A stretch of DNA of 64,000 bases from Streptomyces sp. TLI_171 (GTDB taxonomy: Bacteria > Actinomycetota > Actinomycetes > Streptomycetales > Streptomycetaceae): positions 3,348,001 to 3,412,000 of the forward strand of contig NZ_RAPS01000001.1 in assembly GCF_003610255.1 (NCBI RefSeq), in the 5' to 3' direction. The notes under the pieces are model-generated. The model ran no database searches. It saw nothing but the letters and a program-made list of their open reading frames with translations, and was not told where the DNA came from. A program made the position numbers and the translations under genes. Positions 56,701 to 64,000 of the stretch are shown one piece after another (the stretch's first letter is position 1; each line of letters opens with the position of its first letter).

Positions 56701-57947
56701 GATCGGGCCTCCGGGGCAGGAAGTGTGGTTGCTGCGTGGTTTTCGGGGTCCTCGACCGGGGCCTGCCCGGCGGGGAGCCGCAGAGTGAAGGTGGAACCCT
56801 GGCCCTCGACGCTCCACACCGACACGGTGCCGCGGTGCGAGGCGGCGACGTGCTTGACGATGGACAGGCCGAGGCCGGTGCCACCGGTGAGGCGGGAGCG
56901 GGCGGGGTCCACCCGGTAGAAGCGTTCGAAGATCCGCTCGCGGTCCTTCTCCGAGATGCCGATGCCCTGGTCGGTCACCGAGATCTCGATCAGCTCGCCG
57001 TCCGCCTCGCCCAGCGCCGCGGCGCTGGAGATCCGGCGGGTGGCGATGGCGACCCTGGTGCGCGGCGGGCTGTAGTTCACCGCGTTCTCCACCAGGTTGC
57101 CGAGGGCGGCGGCCAGCTGGCCGCGGTTGCCGACCAGGTAGAGGCCGGTGGTGCCGCCCGAGGCGATGACGATCTGCTTGGCCGCGGCGGTCTGCCGGCA
57201 GCGGTCGATCGCCTCGCCGATCAGCTCGTCCACCGAGACCGGCTCGGGGTCGGTCTTGAGCTGGTCGTCCTGGACCCGGGACAGGTCGATGATCTCCTGC
57301 ACCAGGCTGGCCAGCCGGGTCGCCTCGACCTGCATCCGACCGGCGAAGCGCTGCACCGCCTCCGGGTCGTCGGAGGCGTCCGCGACCGCCTCGGAGAGCA
57401 GCGAGAGCGCGCCGACCGGGGTCTTCAGCTCGTGCGAGACGTTCGCCACGAAGTCGCGGCGGATCGCCTCGATCCGGCGGCGCTCGGTGCGGTCCTCGAC
57501 CAGCACCAGCACCAGCCGGGAGCCGAGCGGGGCGACCCGGACCGAGACCGCCAGCGGCTCGGCGGTGCGGGCCGAGGCGCCGGGGCGGGTCAGCTCCAGC
57601 TCGGCCTGCCGGATCTCGCCGTCCCGGCGGGTGGAGCGGGCGAGCGAGAGCATCCGCTCCACCGCCACCCTCCCGCCGCGGACCAGGCCCATCGAGTAGG
57701 CGGCCGAGGAGGCCTTGACCACCTCGTCGCCCTCGCCGAGCACGATCGCGCAGGAGCGCAGCACCGAGAGCACGGTGTCCACGCCGGGGGGCAGCGCGGG
57801 CTCCTGCTCCGGTTCCTGGGTCGAGTTCTTGCCGCTTCGCCCCCTCGCCTGCTCGCGCTCGCTCCAGCGGAAGGCGATGGAGGCGGTGAGGCCGACGCCG
57901 AGCCCGGCTATGGCGCAGGCTGCAGCGGCGGCCACGTTCACGTCCAT
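56697..57947 (-). CDS. phoR: Sensor histidine kinase PhoR
   Basis: 416 residues. One N-terminal transmembrane helix (VAAAAACAIAGLGVGLTASIAF), a PAS-like region, HisKA with phosphorylated His in RRDFVANVSHELKTPVGAL, and HATPase motifs NLVENAVNYSPP, DQGIGISEKD and GGTGLGLSIVKHVAASHRG. It pairs with PhoP. The ATG at 57947 has no strong binding site, but TACGCT ends seven bases upstream, suggesting a leaderless start. Divergent from phoU with a PHO box between. Confidence 0.95.
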   Translation of the reverse strand: MDVNVAAAAACAIAGLGVGLTASIAFRWSEREQARGRSGKNSTQEPEQEPALPPGVDTVLSVLRSCAIVLGEGDEVVKASSAAYSMGLVRGGRVAVERMLSLARSTRRDGEIRQAELELTRPGASARTAEPLAVSVRVAPLGSRLVLVLVEDRTERRRIEAIRRDFVANVSHELKTPVGALSLLSEAVADASDDPEAVQRFAGRMQVEATRLASLVQEIIDLSRVQDDQLKTDPEPVSVDELIGEAIDRCRQTAAAKQIVIASGGTTGLYLVGNRGQLAAALGNLVENAVNYSPPRTRVAIATRRISSAAALGEADGELIEISVTDQGIGISEKDRERIFERFYRVDPARSRLTGGTGLGLSIVKHVAASHRGTVSVWSVEGQGSTFTLRLPAGQAPVEDPENHAATTLPAPEARS

Positions 57948-57954
57948 GCCTGTC

Positions 57955-57960
57955 AGCGTA
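57955..57960 (-). promoter_or_regulatory. -10 hexamer TACGCT of phoR
   Basis: Minus-strand TACGCT, seven bases, then the ATG of phoR. Confidence 0.45.
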
Positions 57961-58021
57961 AATGGTGCTCGGGCGCGCTCCGTAAGGGTGCGATCAAGGC
58001 ATCCGCCGGGCGTTGCCGAGA

Positions 58022-58054
58022 ATTCACCTTCACGCTGCTGCGGGTTCACCGCCG
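58022..58054 (+). promoter_or_regulatory. PHO box between phoR and phoU
   Basis: ATTCACC (58022) and GTTCACC (58044) are 22 bases apart, i.e. two 11-base direct-repeat units with a degenerate one (CGCTGCT, 58033) between. GTTCACC every 11 bases is the PhoP site in Streptomyces. Position fits autoregulation. Confidence 0.75.
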
Positions 58055-58232
58055 AGGCCGTGGGAGGTCGCCCGAACGGCTCAGTCTGGGCCGAGCAAGC
58101 CCGTGTGGGCGGTGGCGCGGCTACCATTCGCGCCACCAGCAGCGGCCGCCCGCGCGGCCCGCCCTCCGGCGGGTCGGTCCCGGGCGTCCGGTCGGCACCG
58201 CCACCGACACCGGTACTGGAGGAGAAGAGCGC

Positions 58233-58907
58233 ATGCGCGACGCGTACCACGAGGAACTCGACTCGATCAGCGACGGCCTGGTCGAAATGGCCCGCCTGGT
58301 CGGCTCGGCGATGGGACGGGCCACCACGGCGCTGCTCGACGCGGACCTCGAACTGGCGGAGAGCGTGATCGCCGCCGACGAGAAGGTCAACACCCTGCAC
58401 CACGACCTGGAGAACCGGGCCATCGACCTGCTGGCCCGCCAGCAGCCGGTCGCCACCGACCTGCGGATCGTGGTCACCTCGCTGCGGATGAGCTCCGACC
58501 TGGAGCGCTGCGGCGACCTGGCCCGGCACGTTGCCAAGGTGGCGCGGCTGCGCTACCCGGAGACCGCCGTCCCGAACGACCTGCACCCCATCGTGCTGGA
58601 GATGGGCCAGCTGGCCCAGCGCCTGGTCGCCAAGGCCGGCCTGGTGATCGCCACCAAGGACGTGGACAAGGCGCTGGAGCTGGAGGCGGACGACGACGCG
58701 ATCGACGCCCTGCACCGCGAGCTGTTCTCGCACCTGCTGGACGACCGCTGGCACCACGGCATCGAGACCGCGGTGGACGTCACCCTGGTCGGCCGCTACT
58801 ACGAGCGCTTCGCGGACCACGCGGTCTCGGTCGCCAAGCGCGTGGTGTTCCTGGTGACCGGCGAGCACGTGGACGACTTCAAGGCCACCGCCGAGTCGGC
58901 CGAGTAG
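58233..58907 (+). CDS. phoU: Phosphate-transport regulator PhoU
   Basis: 224 residues, all helical; two PhoU repeats with metal-binding E/D-x-x-x-D patterns (HHDLENRAIDLLARQQPVATDLR, VGRYYERFADHAVSVAKRVVF). Modulates PhoR/PhoP signalling and phosphate uptake. ATG at 58233 with GGAGGAG. Divergent from phoR-phoP; a TACCAT at 58122-58127 is a weak -10 candidate. Confidence 0.95.
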   Translation: MRDAYHEELDSISDGLVEMARLVGSAMGRATTALLDADLELAESVIAADEKVNTLHHDLENRAIDLLARQQPVATDLRIVVTSLRMSSDLERCGDLARHVAKVARLRYPETAVPNDLHPIVLEMGQLAQRLVAKAGLVIATKDVDKALELEADDDAIDALHRELFSHLLDDRWHHGIETAVDVTLVGRYYERFADHAVSVAKRVVFLVTGEHVDDFKATAESAE

Positions 58908-58939
58908 CCGTCCCGGACGGGGCTCCGCAGGGGGCGCAC

Positions 58940-58960
58940 GGGGGCGGGAGAGCCGCCCCC
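58940..58960 (+). terminator. 8-bp hairpin after phoU
   Basis: GGGGGCGG - GAGAG - CCGCCCCC. Confidence 0.6.
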
Positions 58961-59056
58961 GCGCGCCCGTTGACGCACCGTCGACCGGGGGGTTTCACTC
59001 GAAGGGACGGGCGTCCATCGGGCTGCCCGGCTCCGCCCGGACGAGGAGGCAGCGCC

Positions 59057-59236
59057 ATGAAGACGACCGGCACCCCGACCACCGCCCCGCCGAGCCCGGT
59101 CACTCCGGCCGCGGCCGAACTCCTGCCGATCCTGGCGGCCGGCTGCGGCTGCGGCCCGGGCTGCGGCTGCGGCTGCCAGTCCGGTGCGCCCTGCCAGTGC
59201 GGCGGCGCGACCGGCGGCTGCTGCGGCGGCCACTGA
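59057..59236 (+). CDS. 59-residue metallothionein-like Cys-rich protein
   Basis: N-terminal 29 residues are Thr/Pro/Ala-rich; the rest carries nine cysteines in CxC, CxxxC and CC arrangements (AGCGCGPGCGCGCQSG, then APCQCGG and GGCCGGH) with a final histidine. The spacing and lack of other residues suggest a metal-binding peptide. GAGGAGG stands seven bases before the ATG, a very good site. It is followed by a terminator and preceded by its own gap, so an independent gene. No assignment to a described bacterial metallothionein family is certain. Confidence 0.8.
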   Translation: MKTTGTPTTAPPSPVTPAAAELLPILAAGCGCGPGCGCGCQSGAPCQCGGATGGCCGGH

Positions 59237-59250
59237 CCGTGCGCGCGAGC

Positions 59251-59280
59251 GGGGGCCGGGCACCTGGGTGCCCGGCCCCC
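59251..59280. terminator. 14-bp convergent terminator
   Basis: GGGGGCCGGGCACC and complement with a 2-base gap, between the Cys-rich gene and the LPMO gene. Confidence 0.88.
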
Positions 59281-59288
59281 GTGGTGCG

Positions 59289-59876
59289 TCAGAAGGTGAC
59301 GTCCATGCACTGGTAGAAGGCGTTGCCGGTGTCCGCGATGTCCCAGACGGCCAGGATCACCTGGTGACCGGTCAGGCCGGCGGGCAGGGTCGCGGTGTGG
59401 CTGAGCGTGGCCGGGGGCTGCTTGCCGCCCATCGGCACGGTCAGGATCGGGGTCGGGTCGAGGTTCGCCCGGGTGAGCTTGGTGGTCGCGTCGTAGCCGG
59501 GCTTGGTGATGAAGTACCGGAACGAGGTGGTGGCGTGCCGCGCCTCGATGCTCCAGGTGAGCGTCAGCTGCTGACCGGCCGTCACCTTGGTGGTCGGCCA
59601 GCCGCCGGCCCGCGGGTCGTCCAGCGGCGCCCACCGGGCGTCGCCGCCGGCGCACAGCTTGCCGTCCGCGGGACCGGCGGCCGGGAAGCCCTTCGGCCCC
59701 TCGACGCTCTGCGGCTCCCACTGGATCTGGCCGCACTTCTTCACGATGCCGGCCCCGCACAGCCCGGCCCGGCTGGGCGGGGTCGTGATGAACCCGTGCG
59801 AGCTGGCCGGGATCGCGGTGGCCAGGGTCGCGGCGGCGGCGGCGAGGCCGACCGCCAGGATGTTGCGCTTGCGCAT
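59289..59876 (-). CDS. AA10 lytic polysaccharide monooxygenase (chitin/cellulose-active)
   Basis: 195 residues. A signal peptide of 26 residues (MRKRNILAVG...AIPASS) exposes His27 as the mature N-terminus (HGFITTPPSRAGLC); with the histidine in WSIEARHATTSFRYF it forms the copper 'histidine brace'. The end HQVILAVWDIADTGNAFYQCMDVTF is typical of single-domain AA10 enzymes. Cleaves crystalline chitin or cellulose oxidatively. ATG at 59876 with GGAGGAG. Well-formed promoter with an operator-like site directly upstream. Confidence 0.93.
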   Translation of the reverse strand: MRKRNILAVGLAAAAATLATAIPASSHGFITTPPSRAGLCGAGIVKKCGQIQWEPQSVEGPKGFPAAGPADGKLCAGGDARWAPLDDPRAGGWPTTKVTAGQQLTLTWSIEARHATTSFRYFITKPGYDATTKLTRANLDPTPILTVPMGGKQPPATLSHTATLPAGLTGHQVILAVWDIADTGNAFYQCMDVTF

Positions 59877-59975
59877 GGTGCTCCTCCGTGGGGTGGATGG
59901 AGTACATGGCCGCGGGCATGCGGACGGGTCGCGTGGGGGCGACCCGATTGTCATGCCCGCGCCGACAGTGGCTCC

Positions 59976-60016
59976 ACGCTAGAAGCCGCCACGGCCCCCG
60001 TCAATGGTCTGAACCA
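59976..60016 (-). promoter_or_regulatory. LPMO promoter with DasR/chitin-type operator
   Basis: Minus strand: TGGTTCAGACCA (60016-60005), directly followed by TTGACG (60004-59999), 17 bases, TAGCGT (59981-59976). The palindrome resembles the dre core TGGTCTAGACCA (two central differences) and the chitinase-promoter repeats. Confidence 0.65.
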
Positions 60017-60069
60017 ATCGGGAACCACGGTGCGCCGCACGGAAGTTGACGACCCGCCAGCAAACGGGA

Positions 60070-60112
60070 CAGCCCCCTGGGCCGGGGCGTCGTTGCGCCG
60101 GGCAGGGGGCTG
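60070..60112 (-). terminator. gpmA terminator hairpin
   Basis: CAGCCCCCTG and CAGGGGGCTG enclose 23 bases with further internal pairing, 27 bases beyond the gpmA stop. Confidence 0.65.
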
Positions 60113-60138
60113 AGCTGGGTGAGGGCGAGGGGTGCTGC

Positions 60139-60897
60139 TTACTTCTTGCCCTGGTTCTTCACGGCCTCGATGGCGGCCGCGGCGGCCTCGGGGTCGAGGT
60201 AGCGGCCACCCGGGGTGAGCGGCTTGAAGTCGGCGTCGAGCTCGTAGACGAGCGGGATGCCGGTGGGGATGTTGAGGCCGGCGATGGCCTCGTCGGAGAT
60301 GCCGTCGAGGTGCTTGACCAGGGCGCGCAGGCTGTTGCCGTGGGCGGTCACCAGGACGGTCTTGTTCTCGGCCAGGTCCGGCACGATGGCGTCGTACCAG
60401 TAGGGGAGCATCCGCTCGACGACGTCCTTGAGGCACTCGGTGCGGGGGCGCAGCTCCGAGGGGATCTCGGCGTAGCGGGCGTCGCCGGCCTGGGAGTACT
60501 CGGAGTCGTCGGACAGCACCGGCGGCGGGGTGTCGTACGAGCGGCGCCAGAGCTGGAACTGCTCCTCGCCGAACTCGGCGAGGGTCTGGGCCTTGCCCTT
60601 GCCCTGCAGGGCGCCGTAGTGGCGCTCGTTCAGGCGCCAGCTGCGACGGACCGGGATCCAGTGGCGGTCGGTCTTGTCCAGGGCGATCTGCGAGGTGCGG
60701 ATCGCGCGGCGCAGCAGCGAGGTGTGCAGCACGTCCGGCAGCAGGCCCTCGGCGAGCAGCAGCTCGCCGCCGCGGGCCGCCTCCTTCTCGCCCTTCTCGT
60801 TGAGGTCGACGTCGACCCAACCGGTGAACAGGTTCTTCTGGTTCCACTGGCTCTCGCCGTGGCGGAGCAGGATCAAGCGATAGGTCGTGTCAGCCAT
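60139..60897 (-). CDS. gpmA: 2,3-bisphosphoglycerate-dependent phosphoglycerate mutase
   Basis: 252 residues. [23 protein letters not shown] contains the phospho-His; [27 protein letters not shown] and [17 protein letters not shown] complete the histidine-phosphatase fold of dPGM. Interconverts 3- and 2-phosphoglycerate in glycolysis. ATG at 60897 is six bases after a TAGGCT hexamer and has no Shine-Dalgarno: probably leaderless. Confidence 0.95.
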   Translation of the reverse strand: MADTTYRLILLRHGESQWNQKNLFTGWVDVDLNEKGEKEAARGGELLLAEGLLPDVLHTSLLRRAIRTSQIALDKTDRHWIPVRRSWRLNERHYGALQGKGKAQTLAEFGEEQFQLWRRSYDTPPPVLSDDSEYSQAGDARYAEIPSELRPRTECLKDVVERMLPYWYDAIVPDLAENKTVLVTAHGNSLRALVKHLDGISDEAIAGLNIPTGIPLVYELDADFKPLTPGGRYLDPEAAAAAIEAVKNQGKK

Positions 60898-60903
60898 GGG
60901 GCC

Positions 60904-60909
60904 AGCCTA
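60904..60909 (-). promoter_or_regulatory. -10 hexamer TAGGCT, leaderless gpmA
   Basis: Minus-strand TAGGCT, six bases, ATG. Confidence 0.5.
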
Positions 60910-60926
60910 GTGGAGCGGAAATTCCG

Positions 60927-60957
60927 TTGACCGGGGCGTCCACGCTCCGGGTAATGT
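60927..60957 (+). promoter_or_regulatory. MFS-gene promoter
   Basis: TTGACC (60927-60932), 19 bases, TAATGT (60952-60957); the region to 60990 is AT-rich for this genome. Confidence 0.55.
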
Positions 60958-61005
60958 GCTTTAAGCGATTTTGCCACTTACTTTCTCCATCGCCCGGGAG
61001 CCGCC

Positions 61006-62265
61006 ATGCCGCTGACCGCCCGTCTGGTCGCCGAGGCCCGCAGAGCCGGGGGCGGGCTCCCGCGCCAGTTCTGGTGGCTGTGGACGTCGACCCTGGTGAA
61101 CCGCCTCGGCGGCTTCGTGGTGACCTTCCTGTCCATGTACCTGACCGCCGAGCGCCACTACTCCCCCGCCTACGTCGGCCTGGTGGCGGCGCTGTTCGGG
61201 CTGGGCTCGGCGGTGGCCGCGCTCGGCGCCGGAGTGCTCACCGACCGGCTCGGGCGGCGGCCCACCCTGCTGGCGGCGCAGCTGGCGACGGCGCTGTTCA
61301 CCGCGGTGCTTGGCTTCACCGACGGGCCGGTGGCGATCGCCGCGGTGGCCTTCCTGGTCGGCCTGGCCAACAACGCCTCCCGCCCGGCGGTCTCCGCGAT
61401 GATCGCCGACCTGGTGCCGGCCGCGGACCGGGTGCGTGCCTACTCGCTCAACTACTGGGCGATCAACATCGGCTTCGGCGCCTCCGCCGCGGTCGCCGGA
61501 CTGATCGCCGCGCACGGCTACCTGACGCTGTTCCTGCTGGACGCGCTGACCACCCTGCTGTGCGCGGTGGTGGTGTTCGCGAAGGTCCCCGAGACGCAGC
61601 CGGAGCCGAACGCGGCCTCCGCGCAGCGCTCCGCTCCGGCGATCGGCCTGGGCACGGTGTTCCGGGACGGGCCGTTCATGGCCGTGGTCGGCGTGAACCT
61701 GCTGCTCGCGCTGGTCGTCCAGCAGGGCTCCACCACCCTGGCGGTGGACATGGGCCGGCACGGCGTCTCCGCCGCCCAGTACGGCCTGGTGATCAGCCTG
61801 AACGGCCTGCTGATCGTGCTGCTCCAACTGCCGCTCACCCGGCTGATGGAGGGCCGCGACCGCACCGCCCTGCTGGTCGTGGGCGCGCTGCTGACCGGCT
61901 GGGGCTTCGGCCTGACCGCGGTGGCCGGCTCCTCGACGGCGCTCTACGCCCTGACGGTGGCGGTCTGGACGATCGGCGAGATCGTCAACGCCCCGACCAT
62001 GATGGCGCTGGTCGCCGAGCACTCCCCGGCCGCGGCGCGCGGCCGCTACCAGGGCGTCTACTCGCTGTCCTGGTCGCTGGCGTCCTTCCTCGGCCCGCTC
62101 GCCGGCGGCCTGCTGCTGCAGCTCGCGGGCAGCTGGGCGCTGTGGGGCGCCTGCGCCGTCGCGGGGACGCTGGCCGCCGTCGCGTTCGTGGCGATCGGCC
62201 GCCGCCGGCCCCGTCCGGCGGACGAGGCGGAGCCGGTGCGGGAGGCGGCGGTCGCGACCGCCTGA
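61006..62265 (+). CDS. MFS transporter (12-TM exporter)
   Basis: 419 residues, 12 helices. LVNRLGGFVVTFLSMYLTAERHYSPAYVGLVAALFGLG and GAGVLTDRLGRRPTLL (motif A-like) place it among drug/metabolite exporters of the MFS_1 group. ATG at 61006 with CGGGAG. Stops 8 bases before the convergent SLATT-like gene with no hairpin between. Substrate unknown. Confidence 0.87.
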   Translation: MPLTARLVAEARRAGGGLPRQFWWLWTSTLVNRLGGFVVTFLSMYLTAERHYSPAYVGLVAALFGLGSAVAALGAGVLTDRLGRRPTLLAAQLATALFTAVLGFTDGPVAIAAVAFLVGLANNASRPAVSAMIADLVPAADRVRAYSLNYWAINIGFGASAAVAGLIAAHGYLTLFLLDALTTLLCAVVVFAKVPETQPEPNAASAQRSAPAIGLGTVFRDGPFMAVVGVNLLLALVVQQGSTTLAVDMGRHGVSAAQYGLVISLNGLLIVLLQLPLTRLMEGRDRTALLVVGALLTGWGFGLTAVAGSSTALYALTVAVWTIGEIVNAPTMMALVAEHSPAAARGRYQGVYSLSWSLASFLGPLAGGLLLQLAGSWALWGACAVAGTLAAVAFVAIGRRRPRPADEAEPVREAAVATA

Positions 62266-62272
62266 GCGGGTG

Positions 62273-62752
62273 TCAGGTCGCCGAGCCGCCGACCTCGCTC
62301 TGCCGCAGCCGGACCCAGGAGTCGTGGTCGTCCTCCAGGATCGCCTGGTACTCGTCGATCAGCGCCGCCAGCCGGACCGGGTCCGGCACGGCCTCGCCGT
62401 ACTCGGCCTTCAGCAGGGCGAGCCGGCGGCGCAGCGAGGTCAGCCGGTGCACGGTGTCGGAGCGCTGGATCCACAGCGTGCGGTAGCCGAAGAACGCGGC
62501 CCAGGCGGCCAGCACGGTGACCAGCGCGCCGGAGACCAGCGCGGCGTCGGCGAACCGGGTGGCGGAGGGTTCGCCGACCTTCAGCCCGAGCAGCACGGTG
62601 ACCAGCGCCGACAGGCTGACGGTGGCCATCTGCAGGGTCAGCGCCCGGCGGCGGTCCCAGTCGCGGCGGCGCCGGCGTTCCTTCAGCTCGGCCGCCAGCT
62701 CGGTCTCCAGCCACGCCAACTTCCGTTGCGCGACGGCGGTTTCAGCATCCAT
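62273..62752 (-). CDS. Two-TM SLATT/DUF4231-like protein
   Basis: 159 residues. A charged N-terminal coil (RKLAWLETELAAELKERRRRRDWDRRRAL), two membrane helices (ATVSLSALVTVLLGLKVG; ALVSGALVTVLAAWAAFFGYRTLW) and a C-terminal coiled region ending EYQAILEDDHDSWVRLRQ. This is the SLATT layout, in which 2-TM proteins are predicted pore-forming effectors near nucleotide-sensor systems; no such sensor gene is adjacent here. ATG at 62752 with GGGGAGGA six bases upstream. Downstream of the YbjN gene on the same strand. Confidence 0.7.
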   Translation of the reverse strand: MDAETAVAQRKLAWLETELAAELKERRRRRDWDRRRALTLQMATVSLSALVTVLLGLKVGEPSATRFADAALVSGALVTVLAAWAAFFGYRTLWIQRSDTVHRLTSLRRRLALLKAEYGEAVPDPVRLAALIDEYQAILEDDHDSWVRLRQSEVGGSAT

Positions 62753-62784
62753 TGGTGTCCTCCCCGGGCGGGAGGATACCCGGA

Positions 62785-63300
62785 TCAGCCCTCGGCGGGA
62801 GGGTTCTCGCTCGCCAGGTGCGCGAACGCGGTCAGATTGCGGGTGGACTCGCCGCGCTTGGTCCGCCACTCCCACTCGCGCCGGATCGCGGTCGCGAAGC
62901 CCAGCTCCAGCAGGGTGTTGAACGGCTCGTCGGCGTTCTCCAGCACCGTTCCGAGCAGCCGGTCCACCGCGTCCGCGGTCAGCGCCTCCAGCGGCAGCCG
63001 GCCCGCCAGGTACACGTCGCCGAGCCGGTCGATCGCGTACGCCATCCCGTACATCCGGGTGTTGCGCTCCAGCAGCCAGCGGTAGACGCCCTCGTGGTTC
63101 TCGTCCGGGCGGCGGATCACGAAGGCGTTCACCGACAGGGTGTGGTCGCCGATCCGCAGCGCGCAGGCCGTGGACAGCTTGCGGGTGCCGGGCAGCGAGG
63201 CCACCAGGGTGTAGCCGTCCCCGGGGGCGGGCTCCCAGGCCACACCGGCCTCGTCGAGGGCGGAGGCGAGGAGGGTGCGTGCGTCGTCCTTGGCGGCCAT
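62785..63300 (-). CDS. YbjN-domain protein
   Basis: 171 residues. RIGDHTLSVNAFVIRRPDENHEGVYRWLLERNTRMYGMAYAIDRLGDVYLAGRLPLEAL is the YbjN/type III secretion-chaperone-like fold; in actinobacteria it is regularly found next to mshA. Function not established. ATG at 63300 lies seven bases after TAGCGT and lacks a ribosome-binding site, so probably leaderless. Confidence 0.85.
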   Translation of the reverse strand: MAAKDDARTLLASALDEAGVAWEPAPGDGYTLVASLPGTRKLSTACALRIGDHTLSVNAFVIRRPDENHEGVYRWLLERNTRMYGMAYAIDRLGDVYLAGRLPLEALTADAVDRLLGTVLENADEPFNTLLELGFATAIRREWEWRTKRGESTRNLTAFAHLASENPPAEG

Positions 63301-63307
63301 GGGGACC

Positions 63308-63313
63308 ACGCTA
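63308..63313 (-). promoter_or_regulatory. -10 hexamer TAGCGT, leaderless
   Basis: Minus-strand TAGCGT, seven bases, ATG of the YbjN gene. Confidence 0.5.
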
Positions 63314-63379
63314 GGGCCTGCCGCGGCCGAACGGGGTGTCGGCTCGATCACCCCGCGCGCCGCGCCCGCTGAGCCCCCG

Positions 63380-64000
63380 TCAGGGACGGGCCGCCAGGCG
63401 GGCGCCGGACATCGCCCCGGTGTACACCTCGGCGGTGGCGCCGGCCGCGGTCAGCCAGCCGAACTCCGCCGCGTGCCGGGCCGCCGCCGCGCCGCGGACC
63501 ACCGTCAGCCCCCGGTCGGTGGCGTACGGGAGCAGCGCCTGCGCCCAGGCGTCCGGGTCGTGGCCCGGCACCAGGGTGCCCGTGACGCCGCCGCGCACCG
63601 CGACCGGCAGGCCGCCGACCGCCGCCGCGACCACCGGGGTGCCGCAGGCCTGCGCCTCCAGCGCGACCAGGCCGAAGGACTCGCTGTGCGAGGGCATCAC
63701 CAGGGCGGTGGCCGCCCGGTACCAGTCGGCGAGCTGCTGCTGCCCGACCGGCGGGTGGAAGCGCACCACGTCGTTGATGCCGAGCTGGGCGGCGAGCTTG
63801 TGCAGGCTCTCCGGGCGGGCCAGGCCGGTGCCGGACGGGCCGCCGACCACCGGCACCACCAGTCGCTCGCGCAGCTCCGGGTGGCGCTCCAGCAGCCGGG
63901 CGACCGCCTTGAGCAGCACGTCCGGCGCCTTCAGCGGCTGTATTCGGCCCGCGAACAGCAGCACCGCGGCGTCCTGCGGCAGGCCCAGGCGGTGCCGGGC
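63380..64000 (-). CDS. mshA: D-inositol-3-phosphate glycosyltransferase, 3' part (runs off the window)
   Basis: First step of mycothiol synthesis: transfers GlcNAc from UDP-GlcNAc to inositol 3-phosphate. The visible 206 codons cover the C-terminal GT4 half: [51 protein letters not shown], and the nucleotide-sugar site [24 protein letters not shown]. The frame is open to base 64000, so the N-terminal half lies outside; the internal GTG at 63964 is not the start. The YbjN gene follows on the same strand. Confidence 0.93.
   Translation of the reverse strand, partial: ARHRLGLPQDAAVLLFAGRIQPLKAPDVLLKAVARLLERHPELRERLVVPVVGGPSGTGLARPESLHKLAAQLGINDVVRFHPPVGQQQLADWYRAATALVMPSHSESFGLVALEAQACGTPVVAAAVGGLPVAVRGGVTGTLVPGHDPDAWAQALLPYATDRGLTVVRGAAAARHAAEFGWLTAAGATAEVYTGAMSGARLAARP

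Overview
The window is very GC-rich actinobacterial chromosome. Gene content (lsr2, clpC, carD, msiK, radA-disA, mshA, an AfsR/SARP regulator, an EshA-type encapsulin, a sortase-E cell-wall protein, a chitin-active LPMO) points to a streptomycete (Streptomyces or Kitasatospora). No rRNA, CRISPR array, insertion sequence or prophage was seen; one tRNA is present. Most of the window looks like conserved core chromosome, with a more accessory stretch at about 30.4-45.1 kb.

1-13.4 kb: cofactor and housekeeping block. The 3' part of panD is followed by nadB, nadC and coaX (aspartate to beta-alanine, NAD and CoA). Then come a hypothetical gene, a LAxTG surface protein, lysS with a 50-codon membrane-protein gene behind it, a BlaI-type regulator, an Rv2747-like N-acetylglutamate synthase, lsr2, a small convergent gene, and clpC behind a 467-bp leader that carries a ClgR box.

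13.4-30.5 kb: secreted M6 protease, threonine-aldolase-like enzyme, M23 peptidase with a structured leader, a TetR/MFS pair around a 14-bp inverted repeat, rhomboid-mutY, a Gly-rich membrane protein, an MFS/ArsR-like pair around a 13-bp inverted repeat, the radA-disA pair, and a membrane protein that joins a sigma-like domain, a zinc anti-sigma motif and a BACON domain.

30.5-45.2 kb: a compensated-frameshift remnant, a GAP-family membrane protein, two tandem DUF1254 genes sharing a near-identical 3' segment, an epimerase, a family 2B encapsulin operon (cargo polyprenyl synthase plus cNMP-domain shell) divergent from an ATP-grasp gene, an alkyltransferase, a ClC channel, a SARP-NB-ARC-TPR regulator with an apparent SARP operator and a divergent 21-codon ORF, and tRNA-Thr.

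45.3-64 kb: msiK (with a DasR-like site), a small membrane protein, a sugar-1-phosphate nucleotidyltransferase, a DoxX-like protein, rlmB, cysS, an F420-type PPOX protein, ispF, ispD (apparently CTG-started), carD, a lipoprotein, phoP-phoR divergent from phoU with a PHO box between, a 9-cysteine metallothionein-like peptide, an AA10 LPMO, gpmA, an MFS exporter, a SLATT-like 2-TM protein, a YbjN protein, and the 3' part of mshA.

A recurring feature is apparent leaderless transcription: about ten genes have a TAnnnT hexamer followed by 6-7 nt and then the start codon, with no Shine-Dalgarno. Strong GC-rich hairpins separate most convergent genes.
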